Positions 37,149 to 44,978 of a DNA stretch of 64,000 bases are shown here, one piece after another. A program made the position numbers and the translations under genes. Source of the DNA: Jezberella montanilacus. Its GTDB lineage: Bacteria; Pseudomonadota; Gammaproteobacteria; Burkholderiales; Burkholderiaceae_B. Each line of letters begins with the position of its first letter. Position 1 is the stretch's first letter. A model generated the notes under the pieces. The model did no database searches. It saw nothing but the letters and a program-made list of their open reading frames with translations, and was not told where the DNA came from. Location of the stretch: assembly GCF_003003055.1 (NCBI RefSeq), contig NZ_PVTV01000011.1:62001-126000 (forward strand), given 5' to 3'.

Positions 37149-38531
37149 ATGACAGCCATTCGCTCAACTCAAGCCGCCATCGTGTTGCACCCCAGTGCCG
37201 AACTAGCCCGTTTCGTTTCAGCATTGCAGTTCAAGGATATCCCCGAGCACGTGGTGCGGCGTTGTGAGGATCTGTTTCTCGACACCATGGCATCCATCCT
37301 AGCCGGGTCAACCGCTCGTGCGGTGAAGTCAATGGGTAAATTTGGTTTACTGATGGGACCTCAGAATGGCAGCTCAGAAGACTTCGTCAATCGTCGACTG
37401 ACATCTCCCCTCTTTGCTGCGATGTCCAATGCAGCGTCAGCCCATGTCGTTGAGCAAGATGATGTTCATAATGGCTCGGTATTTCATCCAGCGGCTGTTG
37501 TGTTTCCGCCGGCCTTAGCGGTGGCTCAGGCGATAGGCGCATCAGGCGAAGAATTTATCACTGCATCGGTTGCTGGTTATGAAGCGGGCATTCGAATTGG
37601 CGAATTTTTGGGACGGTCACACTATAAGATTTTTCATACCACCGGAACAGCCGGCACCGTCGCTGCGGCTGTGGCAGTAGGTCGCCTACTGAAGTTGAAT
37701 ACTGAGCAGATGTTGCACGCGATTGGTTCAGCAGGTACACAAGCAGCTGGTTTGTGGGAGTTTCTGCGTGATGCGGCTGATTCAAAACAGCTGCACACTG
37801 CCCACGCAGCAGCGAGTGGGTTGACCTCAGCATACCTGGCTCAGGACGGATTTACAGGTGCGCGCCGAATTCTCGAAGGTCTGCAAGGCATGGCAGCTGG
37901 TATGTCCACTGACGCAGATCCCAGCAAAATCGTTGACCGGCTGGGTCAACGCTGGGCTTTAGCTGAAACCTCATTCAAGTTTCACGCATCGTGTCGCCAC
38001 ACCCATCCTGCCGCAGACGCCTTGCAACACGCCATTCGCACCCATGGCTTGAAGGCAACCGAGATCAGTAAAGTTGTGACCCATGTTCATCAAGGCGCAA
38101 TCGATGTGCTGGGTCCCGTGACTGACCCACAGACTGTCCATCAATCGAAGTTTTCAATGGGTACAGTCCTTGCCTTGATCGCCCTGCGCAATTCAGCCGA
38201 TCTGGCTAACTTTGACAGTGGATTGAAAGACAAGGCCGTCGCCGAGTTTCGTGATCGTGTCGTGATGGAGCTCGACGAAGAAGTCGACTCTGCCTACCCC
38301 GCCCGCTGGATAGGCAAAGTGACTGTGACGACAACTGATGGCCGTGTCGTAACGGGTCGAGTTGACGAGCCTAAGGGTGATCCAGGCAACACTTTATCGC
38401 GAGCGGAGATCGAACAAAAGGCTTTACGCTTGGGTACCTATCTGGGCGCCTCAACAGAGGCTGAGGTAAAGGCTTTGATTGCTAAAGTCTGGGCCATTGC
38501 GAGTGAGCCTGCATTGGGGCGCTTGCTGTAA
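37149..38531 (+). CDS. MmgE/PrpD family protein
   Basis: This 460-residue protein belongs to the MmgE/PrpD family, which includes 2-methylcitrate dehydratase and related hydro-lyases or isomerases. Seen features are the N-terminal all-helical domain with EDLFLDTMASILAGSTARAV, the HVVEQDDVHNGSVFHPAAVVFPPALA segment, and the basic His-rich segment FKFHASCRHTHPAADAL. It shares the operon with the acyl-CoA dehydrogenase, which suggests catabolism of a branched or dicarboxylic acyl compound. It is probably not the methylcitrate-cycle PrpD, because prpB and prpC are not nearby. Confidence 0.83.
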   Translation: MTAIRSTQAAIVLHPSAELARFVSALQFKDIPEHVVRRCEDLFLDTMASILAGSTARAVKSMGKFGLLMGPQNGSSEDFVNRRLTSPLFAAMSNAASAHVVEQDDVHNGSVFHPAAVVFPPALAVAQAIGASGEEFITASVAGYEAGIRIGEFLGRSHYKIFHTTGTAGTVAAAVAVGRLLKLNTEQMLHAIGSAGTQAAGLWEFLRDAADSKQLHTAHAAASGLTSAYLAQDGFTGARRILEGLQGMAAGMSTDADPSKIVDRLGQRWALAETSFKFHASCRHTHPAADALQHAIRTHGLKATEISKVVTHVHQGAIDVLGPVTDPQTVHQSKFSMGTVLALIALRNSADLANFDSGLKDKAVAEFRDRVVMELDEEVDSAYPARWIGKVTVTTTDGRVVTGRVDEPKGDPGNTLSRAEIEQKALRLGTYLGASTEAEVKALIAKVWAIASEPALGRLL

Positions 38532-38567
38532 GCGCGAGAGGCAACGCTTTAATCAAGCGGCATTTTG

Positions 38568-39860
38568 TCAGGCAAGCATATCCGACCAGATATTTCTCGC
38601 CCACGACCAGGCGTAAGTGCCTTCCAGAGCCGTGGGCTCGGGCGATAAGCCCCCTGAACCTGGTACGACCTTAAAGGTTTTATCCTTTGCGTCGTAGGCG
38701 TGCACGCTTGCTACATGCACCACTCTTTTGGCATCAACAAAGCTATAACAAGTATTGGTCAACAAAGGCGCCGGTGCCACTGGCCAGTCATTGAGCTCAG
38801 CAACAATCGCCGCAGCGGCAACCTTGGCATGCTGATTGGCCATATGACCAGACTTTGGCATCAATTGAGCATTTTGTGTCGCGTCGCCAATGACATGAAT
38901 ATTTTTGGCAGCTGTGGACTCAAACGTTAAAAAGTCTACATAGACCCAGCGCTTGCTCGCGTTGGCAAGCCCTGTCTGCGAGGCAATGTCACCGGCACGC
39001 ATGCTCGGCAAAACGTTTAACACATCGGCTTTGACATCATCCTGAATATCGAATTTCAATGTCTTTGTTTTTGAATCAACCGCAACCACATTATGCGAAG
39101 GCATGTACTCAATCATACCGGGGTAGAGCTCAGCCCAAGCTTTCTTGAACAAAGCGCCTTTTGAAACGATATCCTGATTAGCATCGAGCACAACAATTTT
39201 GGATTTGGGTTTGTGCTGTTTGAGATATGACGCCACCTGACAGACACGCTCATAGGGGCCGGGCGGGCAACGATATGGCGCTTCGGGGATACTCAGCGCG
39301 AATACACCACCGTCGCGCATTGCTGCTATCTGCTTATGCAGCCTGTCTGTTTCAGGACCTGCTTTCCAAGCTTGTAGCGTAGCACCCGAGGCGTTGGCTT
39401 GCGTTAAGCCTTGAATGCTATCCCACATCATCGACACACCAGGTGACAACACTAGCTTGTCGTATCGAAGCGTGTTGCCAGACTTAAGTTTGATCGTTTT
39501 TTTGACTGGATCGATTGCAGACGCATAGTCTTTGATCAGTTTGATGCCATGCTGTTTAGTCAGATCGTTATACGATCTGGTCAAATCCCCAAGCGATTGC
39601 GAACCACCAATCACGAGATTCGATAATGGACACGAAACAAATTTATCGTCAGGCTCGATCAACGTCACACGAGCTTGATGGTTTGAGAATAAGCTAAGGT
39701 ATTTGGCAGCTGTCGCGCCACCGTAGCCTCCACCAATCACGACGATCTCTGCACGCGCGATGCCAGTAGCCCGGGCCGTGCGAGTCATCCCCAGCGAAGC
39801 GAAAGAAGTAATTAAGCCAAGCGATGCTGCCGAAGTGCCTAAAAAATCACGTCTTTGCAT
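38568..39860 (-). CDS. fccB: Flavocytochrome c sulfide dehydrogenase flavoprotein subunit
   Basis: FccB (SoxF type) oxidises sulfide in the periplasm and passes electrons to a partner cytochrome c. The 430-residue protein has a Tat signal (QRRDFLG) and a FAD-binding start IVVIGGGYGGATAAKYL near residues 39-55. Cys77 in FVSCPLSNLV and a second Cys near 370 in TNTCYSFV match the redox-active disulfide. GDATQNAQLMPKSGHMANQHAKVAA is the C-terminal FAD motif. It lies 9 bases after the cytochrome gene and ends the ten-gene operon. Confidence 0.92.
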   Translation of the reverse strand: MQRRDFLGTSAASLGLITSFASLGMTRTARATGIARAEIVVIGGGYGGATAAKYLSLFSNHQARVTLIEPDDKFVSCPLSNLVIGGSQSLGDLTRSYNDLTKQHGIKLIKDYASAIDPVKKTIKLKSGNTLRYDKLVLSPGVSMMWDSIQGLTQANASGATLQAWKAGPETDRLHKQIAAMRDGGVFALSIPEAPYRCPPGPYERVCQVASYLKQHKPKSKIVVLDANQDIVSKGALFKKAWAELYPGMIEYMPSHNVVAVDSKTKTLKFDIQDDVKADVLNVLPSMRAGDIASQTGLANASKRWVYVDFLTFESTAAKNIHVIGDATQNAQLMPKSGHMANQHAKVAAAAIVAELNDWPVAPAPLLTNTCYSFVDAKRVVHVASVHAYDAKDKTFKVVPGSGGLSPEPTALEGTYAWSWARNIWSDMLA

Positions 39861-39869
39861 GTGAATCCC

Positions 39870-40241
39870 CTACTTCTTTCCGAGATATTGAGCGATTGCC
39901 TTCAATTGCTCTTCGCTGTAGCCCTTAGCTATCTGAGGCATGATCGTGCCGGCTTGTGTGCCGTTGCGATAGGCAAGCAACTGCGCTAACAAGTCCTCAG
40001 GTTTTTGTTCGCTTAGCGCGGGCATCACTGCTGGACTAGCCGGCTTCCCATCGGTACCGTGGCAATTTGCGCAACTGGCAGCAAGCAGGCTTTGATTGAG
40101 ATGATCGGCAGAGGTTTGCGCAAAGCTCGTTGACAGCAAAATTGTTGTCATGGTCACAAAGCACAATCCAGGCATAGCGACCTTAATAAGCGCAGCGCTG
40201 ACGGACGTCGTTTTAAAAACTGGGGCGTTTGTTCGTATCAC
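39870..40241 (-). CDS. fccA: Monoheme cytochrome c (FccA-like)
   Basis: This 123-residue periplasmic class I cytochrome has one heme motif, CANCH at residues 57-61, and a likely axial Met in GTIMPQIAKGYSEEQ. It is the probable electron acceptor of FccB, whose gene follows. FccA of Allochromatium is diheme; this protein has one heme only, as in some other bacteria. The GTG at 40241 has a GAGGTG Shine-Dalgarno; an ATG at 40175 with AAGG is a second possible start and would give a shorter signal peptide. Confidence 0.85.
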   Translation of the reverse strand: MIRTNAPVFKTTSVSAALIKVAMPGLCFVTMTTILLSTSFAQTSADHLNQSLLAASCANCHGTDGKPASPAVMPALSEQKPEDLLAQLLAYRNGTQAGTIMPQIAKGYSEEQLKAIAQYLGKK

Positions 40242-40275
40242 TGTTCACCTCATTCGAGTTAAGCCGCTCAAACAA

Positions 40276-41061
40276 CTAGGGTCGCACACCCGGTGTTTCG
40301 ATCAAAAGGCCACGAGCTCGCCACATCAAAAACGCCTCAAGCTGTTTGATCTCGGTTGAATCAAAGGGAAAAGGCTCTGCCCTTACCCCAATCATACAGT
40401 TACGCAAACGTCGTTCAAGGGACCCAACTGACTGCCACTCAAGACGATAAATTGGATAACCAGTGGGATGAGCTTGAGGGATAGCGCTTCCCCCTAACTT
40501 CAAACCCGCTCTCTGGTCATGGCACTGAGCACACGACAAGTTCAGTTGTCCCATCCGTTGATTAAAAAGCGCACGACCCGCCTCTACCTGTTTCATTGCA
40601 GCCGGCGCATGATCAACCTGAATGGCTAAGCCCTTGGACTGAGCGGCAACGTAGGTGGTTAGTGCCAGCGAGGTTTTACTTTCGTGAGCAACCGAAGGCA
40701 AATCGAGACGCCTGGTTCGACATTGATTGATTTGTTCTTCCAGTGAGGTCAGACGCCCCTGTCGCAATTTGGGAAACGAAGCCGCAACACCTCTCATCGT
40801 CTTGCTTGCATCGCCATGGCAGGCGGCACAGGATTTTTGTTGAGAACCGTGTTGCTCTGACCAGAGCGCTTGACCATCAAGTAACCAGAATGCTGCAGGA
40901 TTAGAGTCTGGATTATCCTGCATCGCTTTGTTTTCAGCACTCATCAATTCGTAGGACGATTGACGAGGATCTTTTGCTTGTTGCGCACAAGCTGCTCTGG
41001 GTATCAAGAGTGCGAGCCCAAGCAAACACAGATACCACTGCGAGCGGATCGCCAGAGACAT
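40276..41061 (-). CDS. soxA: Diheme SoxA, sulfur-oxidising cytochrome
   Basis: SoxA with SoxX couples thiosulfate to the SoxY cysteine arm in the periplasm. The 261-residue protein has a Sec signal peptide (cleavage near ACA-QQ), heme motifs CAACH at 78-82 and CAQCH at 177-181, and Cys222 in RNCMIGVRAEPFPF. That cysteine corresponds to the active-site heme ligand of classical SoxA. The catalytic residues thus look complete, in contrast to its partner SoxY. It overlaps the end of soxZ (TAATG). Confidence 0.93.
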   Translation of the reverse strand: MSLAIRSQWYLCLLGLALLIPRAACAQQAKDPRQSSYELMSAENKAMQDNPDSNPAAFWLLDGQALWSEQHGSQQKSCAACHGDASKTMRGVAASFPKLRQGRLTSLEEQINQCRTRRLDLPSVAHESKTSLALTTYVAAQSKGLAIQVDHAPAAMKQVEAGRALFNQRMGQLNLSCAQCHDQRAGLKLGGSAIPQAHPTGYPIYRLEWQSVGSLERRLRNCMIGVRAEPFPFDSTEIKQLEAFLMWRARGLLIETPGVRP

Positions 41062-41390
41062 TAGGTCACCGTCAGTTGACTGGTTGTTTTAGCCAAATAA
41101 TCGTTATCACCTGCCCATGTAAACTCAAGCGTGCCGCTCTCAGTTGCAATGGTCGAGAACACGATCATGGGATTCGCACCCGTGCCAGGATGCAAATCAG
41201 CTCGAAAAATCTCAGTGCCGTTGTACGTGCATAAAAAGCTTCTGAGGATGTCGCGAGGGATGATGCCACCTTGTTCGTCACGACGAAAGCCACTTTCCAT
41301 GTCATGTTGCACAATCACTTTGATATCAATAATGTCACCTTTTTTTGCCTGATTGGGCATGGTGACCAGTGATCGGGATGTCCTGCTCAT
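41061..41390 (-). CDS. soxZ: SoxZ carrier subunit
   Basis: SoxZ is the immunoglobulin-like partner of SoxY. I start at the ATG at 41390, which overlaps the soxY stop (TGATG) and has GGAGG 4 bases upstream; a GTG at 41405 is less likely. The 109-residue protein has the family pattern HDMESGFRRDEQGGIIPRDILRSFLCTYNG, ADLHPGTGANPMIVF and SGTLEFTWAGDND. It lacks a signal peptide, as is normal, and should travel to the periplasm in complex with Tat-exported SoxY. Confidence 0.92.
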   Translation of the reverse strand: MSRTSRSLVTMPNQAKKGDIIDIKVIVQHDMESGFRRDEQGGIIPRDILRSFLCTYNGTEIFRADLHPGTGANPMIVFSTIATESGTLEFTWAGDNDYLAKTTSQLTVT

Positions 41391-41830
41391 CAGACCTCCG
41401 TACACGCTGAAAGCGTGACCAGCGTGTTAGCAGAACCTTGATGAAACGAGCCGTCACTCATTTCTGCGATCGCTAATACTCGTTGGGAATTCGACAAACG
41501 GACACGGCTCTGAACCATGGCACGGCCTGATCGTGCGCTTAAATAAAAACTAATAATATTTGGCAAAGGATTGCCCTCAGCGATGATGTGAATCGCTTTA
41601 ACGTAATCATTAGCAGTCATGGGGCTATCGACTACAACCGTCATCGGGACGAGATTGCCATTTTCAACTAAAGGCGGGATATCGAGTTTGACTCGGCTAG
41701 TTTTAACAAAAGCCTTTCCAACGATATTTTCTAGCGCCTTTTGAGCCTCTTCTTCAGACGCGTTCGCTTTGGCGAAGGTTAATAACCCCACCGACAAAGA
41801 GAGACCGATAAAACGACGACGAATATTCAT
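41390..41830 (-). CDS. soxY: SoxY-like sulfur carrier with divergent C-terminal arm
   Basis: SoxY normally carries sulfur intermediates on a cysteine at the end of a GGCGG tail. This 146-residue protein has a Tat-like signal (IRRRFIGLSLSVGLL), the SoxY core (VENGNLVPMTVVVDSPMTANDYVKAIHIIAEGNPLPNIISFYL) and ends LVTLSACTEV. The cysteine is retained at residue 143 but the flanking glycines are absent. The other reading frames at the 3' end do not restore GGCGG, so a simple frameshift does not explain it. It overlaps soxX and soxZ at both ends. Confidence 0.85.
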   Translation of the reverse strand: MNIRRRFIGLSLSVGLLTFAKANASEEEAQKALENIVGKAFVKTSRVKLDIPPLVENGNLVPMTVVVDSPMTANDYVKAIHIIAEGNPLPNIISFYLSARSGRAMVQSRVRLSNSQRVLAIAEMSDGSFHQGSANTLVTLSACTEV

Positions 41831-42279
41831 GGTTTAAGCGTCAATAAAAAAGCAACGATATCTTCTATATCTTGCGCGACCAAAATAGCCTTGCCCTGAT
41901 ACTGAGGAGAGACCCTGATTAAACCATCAGAGCTAAGATAGCTGGGCATAATCGTTGTAGGGTTAAACCATTGAGGTGCGACCAGATGCGCTCTCAACTG
42001 CCCAGCAGTCAAACGCGAAGCACTCTGGCTTAATTCTGGGGCAAGATTGCCTTGAAAATGCTCTTCTGGGAAAGGCCCGTTGTGGCACAGGATACACAAG
42101 CCACTCTGACGGCCTAATACAAGTAAGCGCCCTTTACTTGCGTCACCAGCTTGGTCAGTCAGCGGTTGCTCGATCGAACCACTGACTGAGTCAAACTGCA
42201 CTGAGTCAGCTAGCAAAGGTGTTGCCCATCCCAGCAGCGAACTGACTGCCAAGATCAAGCAATACCTTTTCACCGTCAT
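41827..42279 (-). CDS. soxX: SoxX monoheme cytochrome
   Basis: SoxX is the electron-accepting partner of SoxA. The 150-residue protein has a Sec signal peptide (PLLA-DS), heme motif CILCH at residues 62-66 and the axial Met111 in TIMPSYLSS, followed by the C-terminal helix DIEDIVAFLLTLKP. Its start overlaps the stop of the upstream molybdenum-enzyme gene (ATGA), a strong sign that the sox genes and the molybdo-enzyme genes are one operon. Confidence 0.92.
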   Translation of the reverse strand: MTVKRYCLILAVSSLLGWATPLLADSVQFDSVSGSIEQPLTDQAGDASKGRLLVLGRQSGLCILCHNGPFPEEHFQGNLAPELSQSASRLTAGQLRAHLVAPQWFNPTTIMPSYLSSDGLIRVSPQYQGKAILVAQDIEDIVAFLLTLKP

Positions 42280-44477
42280 ATCATCGTGATGCCGCTATTT
42301 TTAAGCGGCACGGTACGGATACGCTTGCCAGTCGCCGCGTAGTAAGCATTCAACACCGCCGGGGCTGCCACGCATATGGTCGGTTCACCGACACCGCCCC
42401 ACTCTTTGCCGCCACCCTGAAGAATGATTGCTTCAACTTTTGGCATTTGAGCAATGCGCATTGAGCCATAGGTATCAAAATTCTTCTGCTCAATCGCACC
42501 GTTCTTGACTGTACATTCTTGCAAGAATAAAGCTGATAGACCGTAAACAAAAGAACCTGCGACTTGACGCTCAATCTGTGCTGGATTGACTGCATAGCCA
42601 CAATCCGTCGCAGCAACAATACGATGCACTTTGATCTTCGTACCGTCTACAACCGAAATCTCACAGGCTGCCGCGACCATGCTGCCGTAAGCCGTCATCT
42701 GCGCCACACCTCGAAAGATCCCTTTTGGCGCAGGCTTTGACCATTCAATCCGCTCCGCCACCGCATTCAATGCGGCCAAATTGCGCGGGAAATCGGCCAT
42801 GTGTTTACGTCTGAACTCAACAGGATCCATCCCCGCCGTCTCAGCCATCTCATCCATGAAGCATTCCATGAAAATAGCATTTTGATTGACGTTCACACCG
42901 CGCCAGAACCCAGGAGGGACGTGCGGATTACGCATCGCGTGATCCACCAACAAATTGGGGAAGGTATAACTAAAACCGTGCTCGCCACCATCAAAGACAC
43001 CTTGGAAAGCAATTGGATCACGGCCTTTTTGTTGTTCAACCACAGCTGGACGCAAGGAGGCAAGAATTGACTGGCCAGACAAGCGCATATGCATACCTGT
43101 CATATTATTCTTGTCATCAAAACTGGCTGTAAGTTTGGACATCATGATCGGATGGTAGCGGCCCTGTGTCATGTCCTCTTCACGTGTCCAGATAAGTTTG
43201 ACGTGAATACCGGGCATCTGTTTAGCAATCAAAACAGCTTGGGTCGCGTAATCCTGTGTCGCACCGCGTCGGCCAAAGCCACCGCCCAAATTGACTTTAT
43301 GGACTTCGCATTTTTCTGCAGGCAAACCCGAAGCAGCAATGACTACCGCCATGGTGGATTCGCCGTCCTGGGTAGGCACCCAGGCTTCACAACGCTCAGG
43401 CGTAAAAATTGCCGTGGCGTTTTGTGGCTCCATGGTGGCGTGATTCAAATAAGGATACGAATAAGTAGCTTCGATTTTTTTTGTAGCGCCGGCTAATGCT
43501 GCTTTGATATCACCACGTTGATTGCCGACAAAAGCCTGCTCAGCCGTCAAACCTTCTTGAAGCAGAGCCTTGATTGATTCGCTCGATACGGCGGCATTGG
43601 GACCAAAATCCCATTCAATCTGAACTTCTGCAATGGCTGATTTTGCGTGCCAGAACGTGTCGGCAACGACAGCAACAGCTGTTTCACCAACCTTGATAAC
43701 TTTTTTGACGCCCTTCATGCTCAGGGCTTTCTTGTCGTCGAACGACTTCAGTTTGCCGCCAAAGACTGGGCATTCTTTAATCGTCGCAACCACCATACCG
43801 GGGAATTTTAAATCAGTACCGTAGACCTGTTTACCCGTCACTTTGTCCTGCAATGTATCGAGCCGGTTCAGCGGCTTGCCGATAATGGTCCAATCTTTGG
43901 GGTCTTTCAGAGCAACTTCTTTAGGCACTGGCAACTTTGAGGCAGCAACAGACACTTTACCGAAGGTCGTTTTACGACCCGTAGGCTTGTGAGTGATGAC
44001 ACCTTTTACAGCCACGCATTCAACCGCAGGGACTTTCCATTGCGCGGCGGCAGCCTCAATCAACATCATGCGAGCGGCAGCGCCGCCTTTACGGACATAT
44101 TGCTCAGAGGTGCGAATACCGCGGCTACCGCCTGTGGAGAAATCACCCCAAATACGATTACGATTCAGGCTTTCACCTGGCGTTGGGAATTCAATAGAAA
44201 CTTTGGACCAGTCACACTCAAGCTCTTCAGCCACTAATTGAGCCAATCCCGTTGAAGTACCCTGGCCCATTTCAGAGCGCACGATACGAACAATCACAGA
44301 TTCATCAGGTTTGATAACAACCCAAGCACCGATCTCTGGGCCGGACAGCTTACTAGCTTCTGCTGCAAATGCGCTGGTAGGTAACTCGATTCCAACGGCA
44401 AGGCCCACGCCTGTCAGGGCTGAGCCGACTACAAACTTTCTACGCGACAAATTAGCGATCTTGGTTGGTGCATTCAT
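42276..44477 (-). CDS. Molybdenum hydroxylase large subunit (IorB-like), copy 1
   Basis: This is a xanthine-oxidase-family molybdopterin-cytosine-dinucleotide subunit of the isoquinoline 1-oxidoreductase type, which hydroxylates N-heterocycles or aldehydes. I start at the ATG at 44477, with AGGGG upstream (733 residues). The N-terminus has a Tat signal (LSRRKFVVGSALTGVG). Cofactor motifs include SEMGQGTSTGLAQLVAEELE, GGGFGRRGATQDY and the C-terminal GGVGEPTICVAAPAV with the catalytic Glu. No FAD subunit gene is adjacent. The substrate is unknown. It is a close paralogue of the 44979-47192 gene. Confidence 0.9.
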   Translation of the reverse strand: MNAPTKIANLSRRKFVVGSALTGVGLAVGIELPTSAFAAEASKLSGPEIGAWVVIKPDESVIVRIVRSEMGQGTSTGLAQLVAEELECDWSKVSIEFPTPGESLNRNRIWGDFSTGGSRGIRTSEQYVRKGGAAARMMLIEAAAAQWKVPAVECVAVKGVITHKPTGRKTTFGKVSVAASKLPVPKEVALKDPKDWTIIGKPLNRLDTLQDKVTGKQVYGTDLKFPGMVVATIKECPVFGGKLKSFDDKKALSMKGVKKVIKVGETAVAVVADTFWHAKSAIAEVQIEWDFGPNAAVSSESIKALLQEGLTAEQAFVGNQRGDIKAALAGATKKIEATYSYPYLNHATMEPQNATAIFTPERCEAWVPTQDGESTMAVVIAASGLPAEKCEVHKVNLGGGFGRRGATQDYATQAVLIAKQMPGIHVKLIWTREEDMTQGRYHPIMMSKLTASFDDKNNMTGMHMRLSGQSILASLRPAVVEQQKGRDPIAFQGVFDGGEHGFSYTFPNLLVDHAMRNPHVPPGFWRGVNVNQNAIFMECFMDEMAETAGMDPVEFRRKHMADFPRNLAALNAVAERIEWSKPAPKGIFRGVAQMTAYGSMVAAACEISVVDGTKIKVHRIVAATDCGYAVNPAQIERQVAGSFVYGLSALFLQECTVKNGAIEQKNFDTYGSMRIAQMPKVEAIILQGGGKEWGGVGEPTICVAAPAVLNAYYAATGKRIRTVPLKNSGITMI

Positions 44478-44488
44478 CTTCAGACCCC

Positions 44489-44938
44489 TTAAGCCTTCGC
44501 AGCAGCATGGATTGCTGCGCGAACTTGTTGAAACGTGCCGCAACGACAAATGTTGGTAATCGCTTCGTCAATGTCCGCATCGGTTGGATTGGGTTTTTTA
44601 TTGAGCAAATCAGTCACCGCCATCAATAATCCAGACTGGCAGTAACCGCACTGAGGGACCTGGTGCTCGACCCAGGCAGCTTGCAATTTGGTTAACTTCC
44701 CATTGGCTGCAAGACCTTCAACAGTCGTGACCTTACGCGCACCCACTGCGCTAACTGGATATGAACAAGATCTGATGGCTTCTCCGTCAATCAGCACCGT
44801 ACAGGAGCCGCACTGAGCAATGCCGCAACCGTATTTGGTACCAGTCAGGCCGATCAGCTCACGAATCACCCACAATAGGGGCATATTGCTTTCTGCATCA
44901 ACGCTGTGCTGTTTGCCGTTTACGTTTACTTGGATCAT
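44489..44938 (-). CDS. 2x[2Fe-2S] small subunit (IorA-like), copy 1
   Basis: This 149-residue protein is the iron-sulfur subunit of the adjacent molybdenum hydroxylase. The plant-type cluster ligands are Cys38, Cys43, Cys46 and Cys58 in KYGCGIAQCGSCTVLIDGEAIRSC-like order, and the second cluster uses QCGYCQSG and ICRCGTF. It has no signal peptide and should be exported bound to the Tat-carrying large subunit. It ends 11 bases before that subunit's start. Confidence 0.93.
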   Translation of the reverse strand: MIQVNVNGKQHSVDAESNMPLLWVIRELIGLTGTKYGCGIAQCGSCTVLIDGEAIRSCSYPVSAVGARKVTTVEGLAANGKLTKLQAAWVEHQVPQCGYCQSGLLMAVTDLLNKKPNPTDADIDEAITNICRCGTFQQVRAAIHAAAKA

Positions 44939-44978
44939 GTATAAGTCTCCAGTGACTCAGGGTGAATAATGAAAAAAA

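Noticed and set aside
41390-41410. Frameshift as the reason for the missing GGCGG in SoxY
   Set aside because: Neither of the other frames encodes a glycine-rich tail, and the overlapping soxZ ribosome-binding site and start are intact.
42801-43496. Open frames antisense to the molybdenum hydroxylase gene
   Set aside because: They mirror the codon pattern of the true gene on the other strand, lack start signals and show no recognisable domain.
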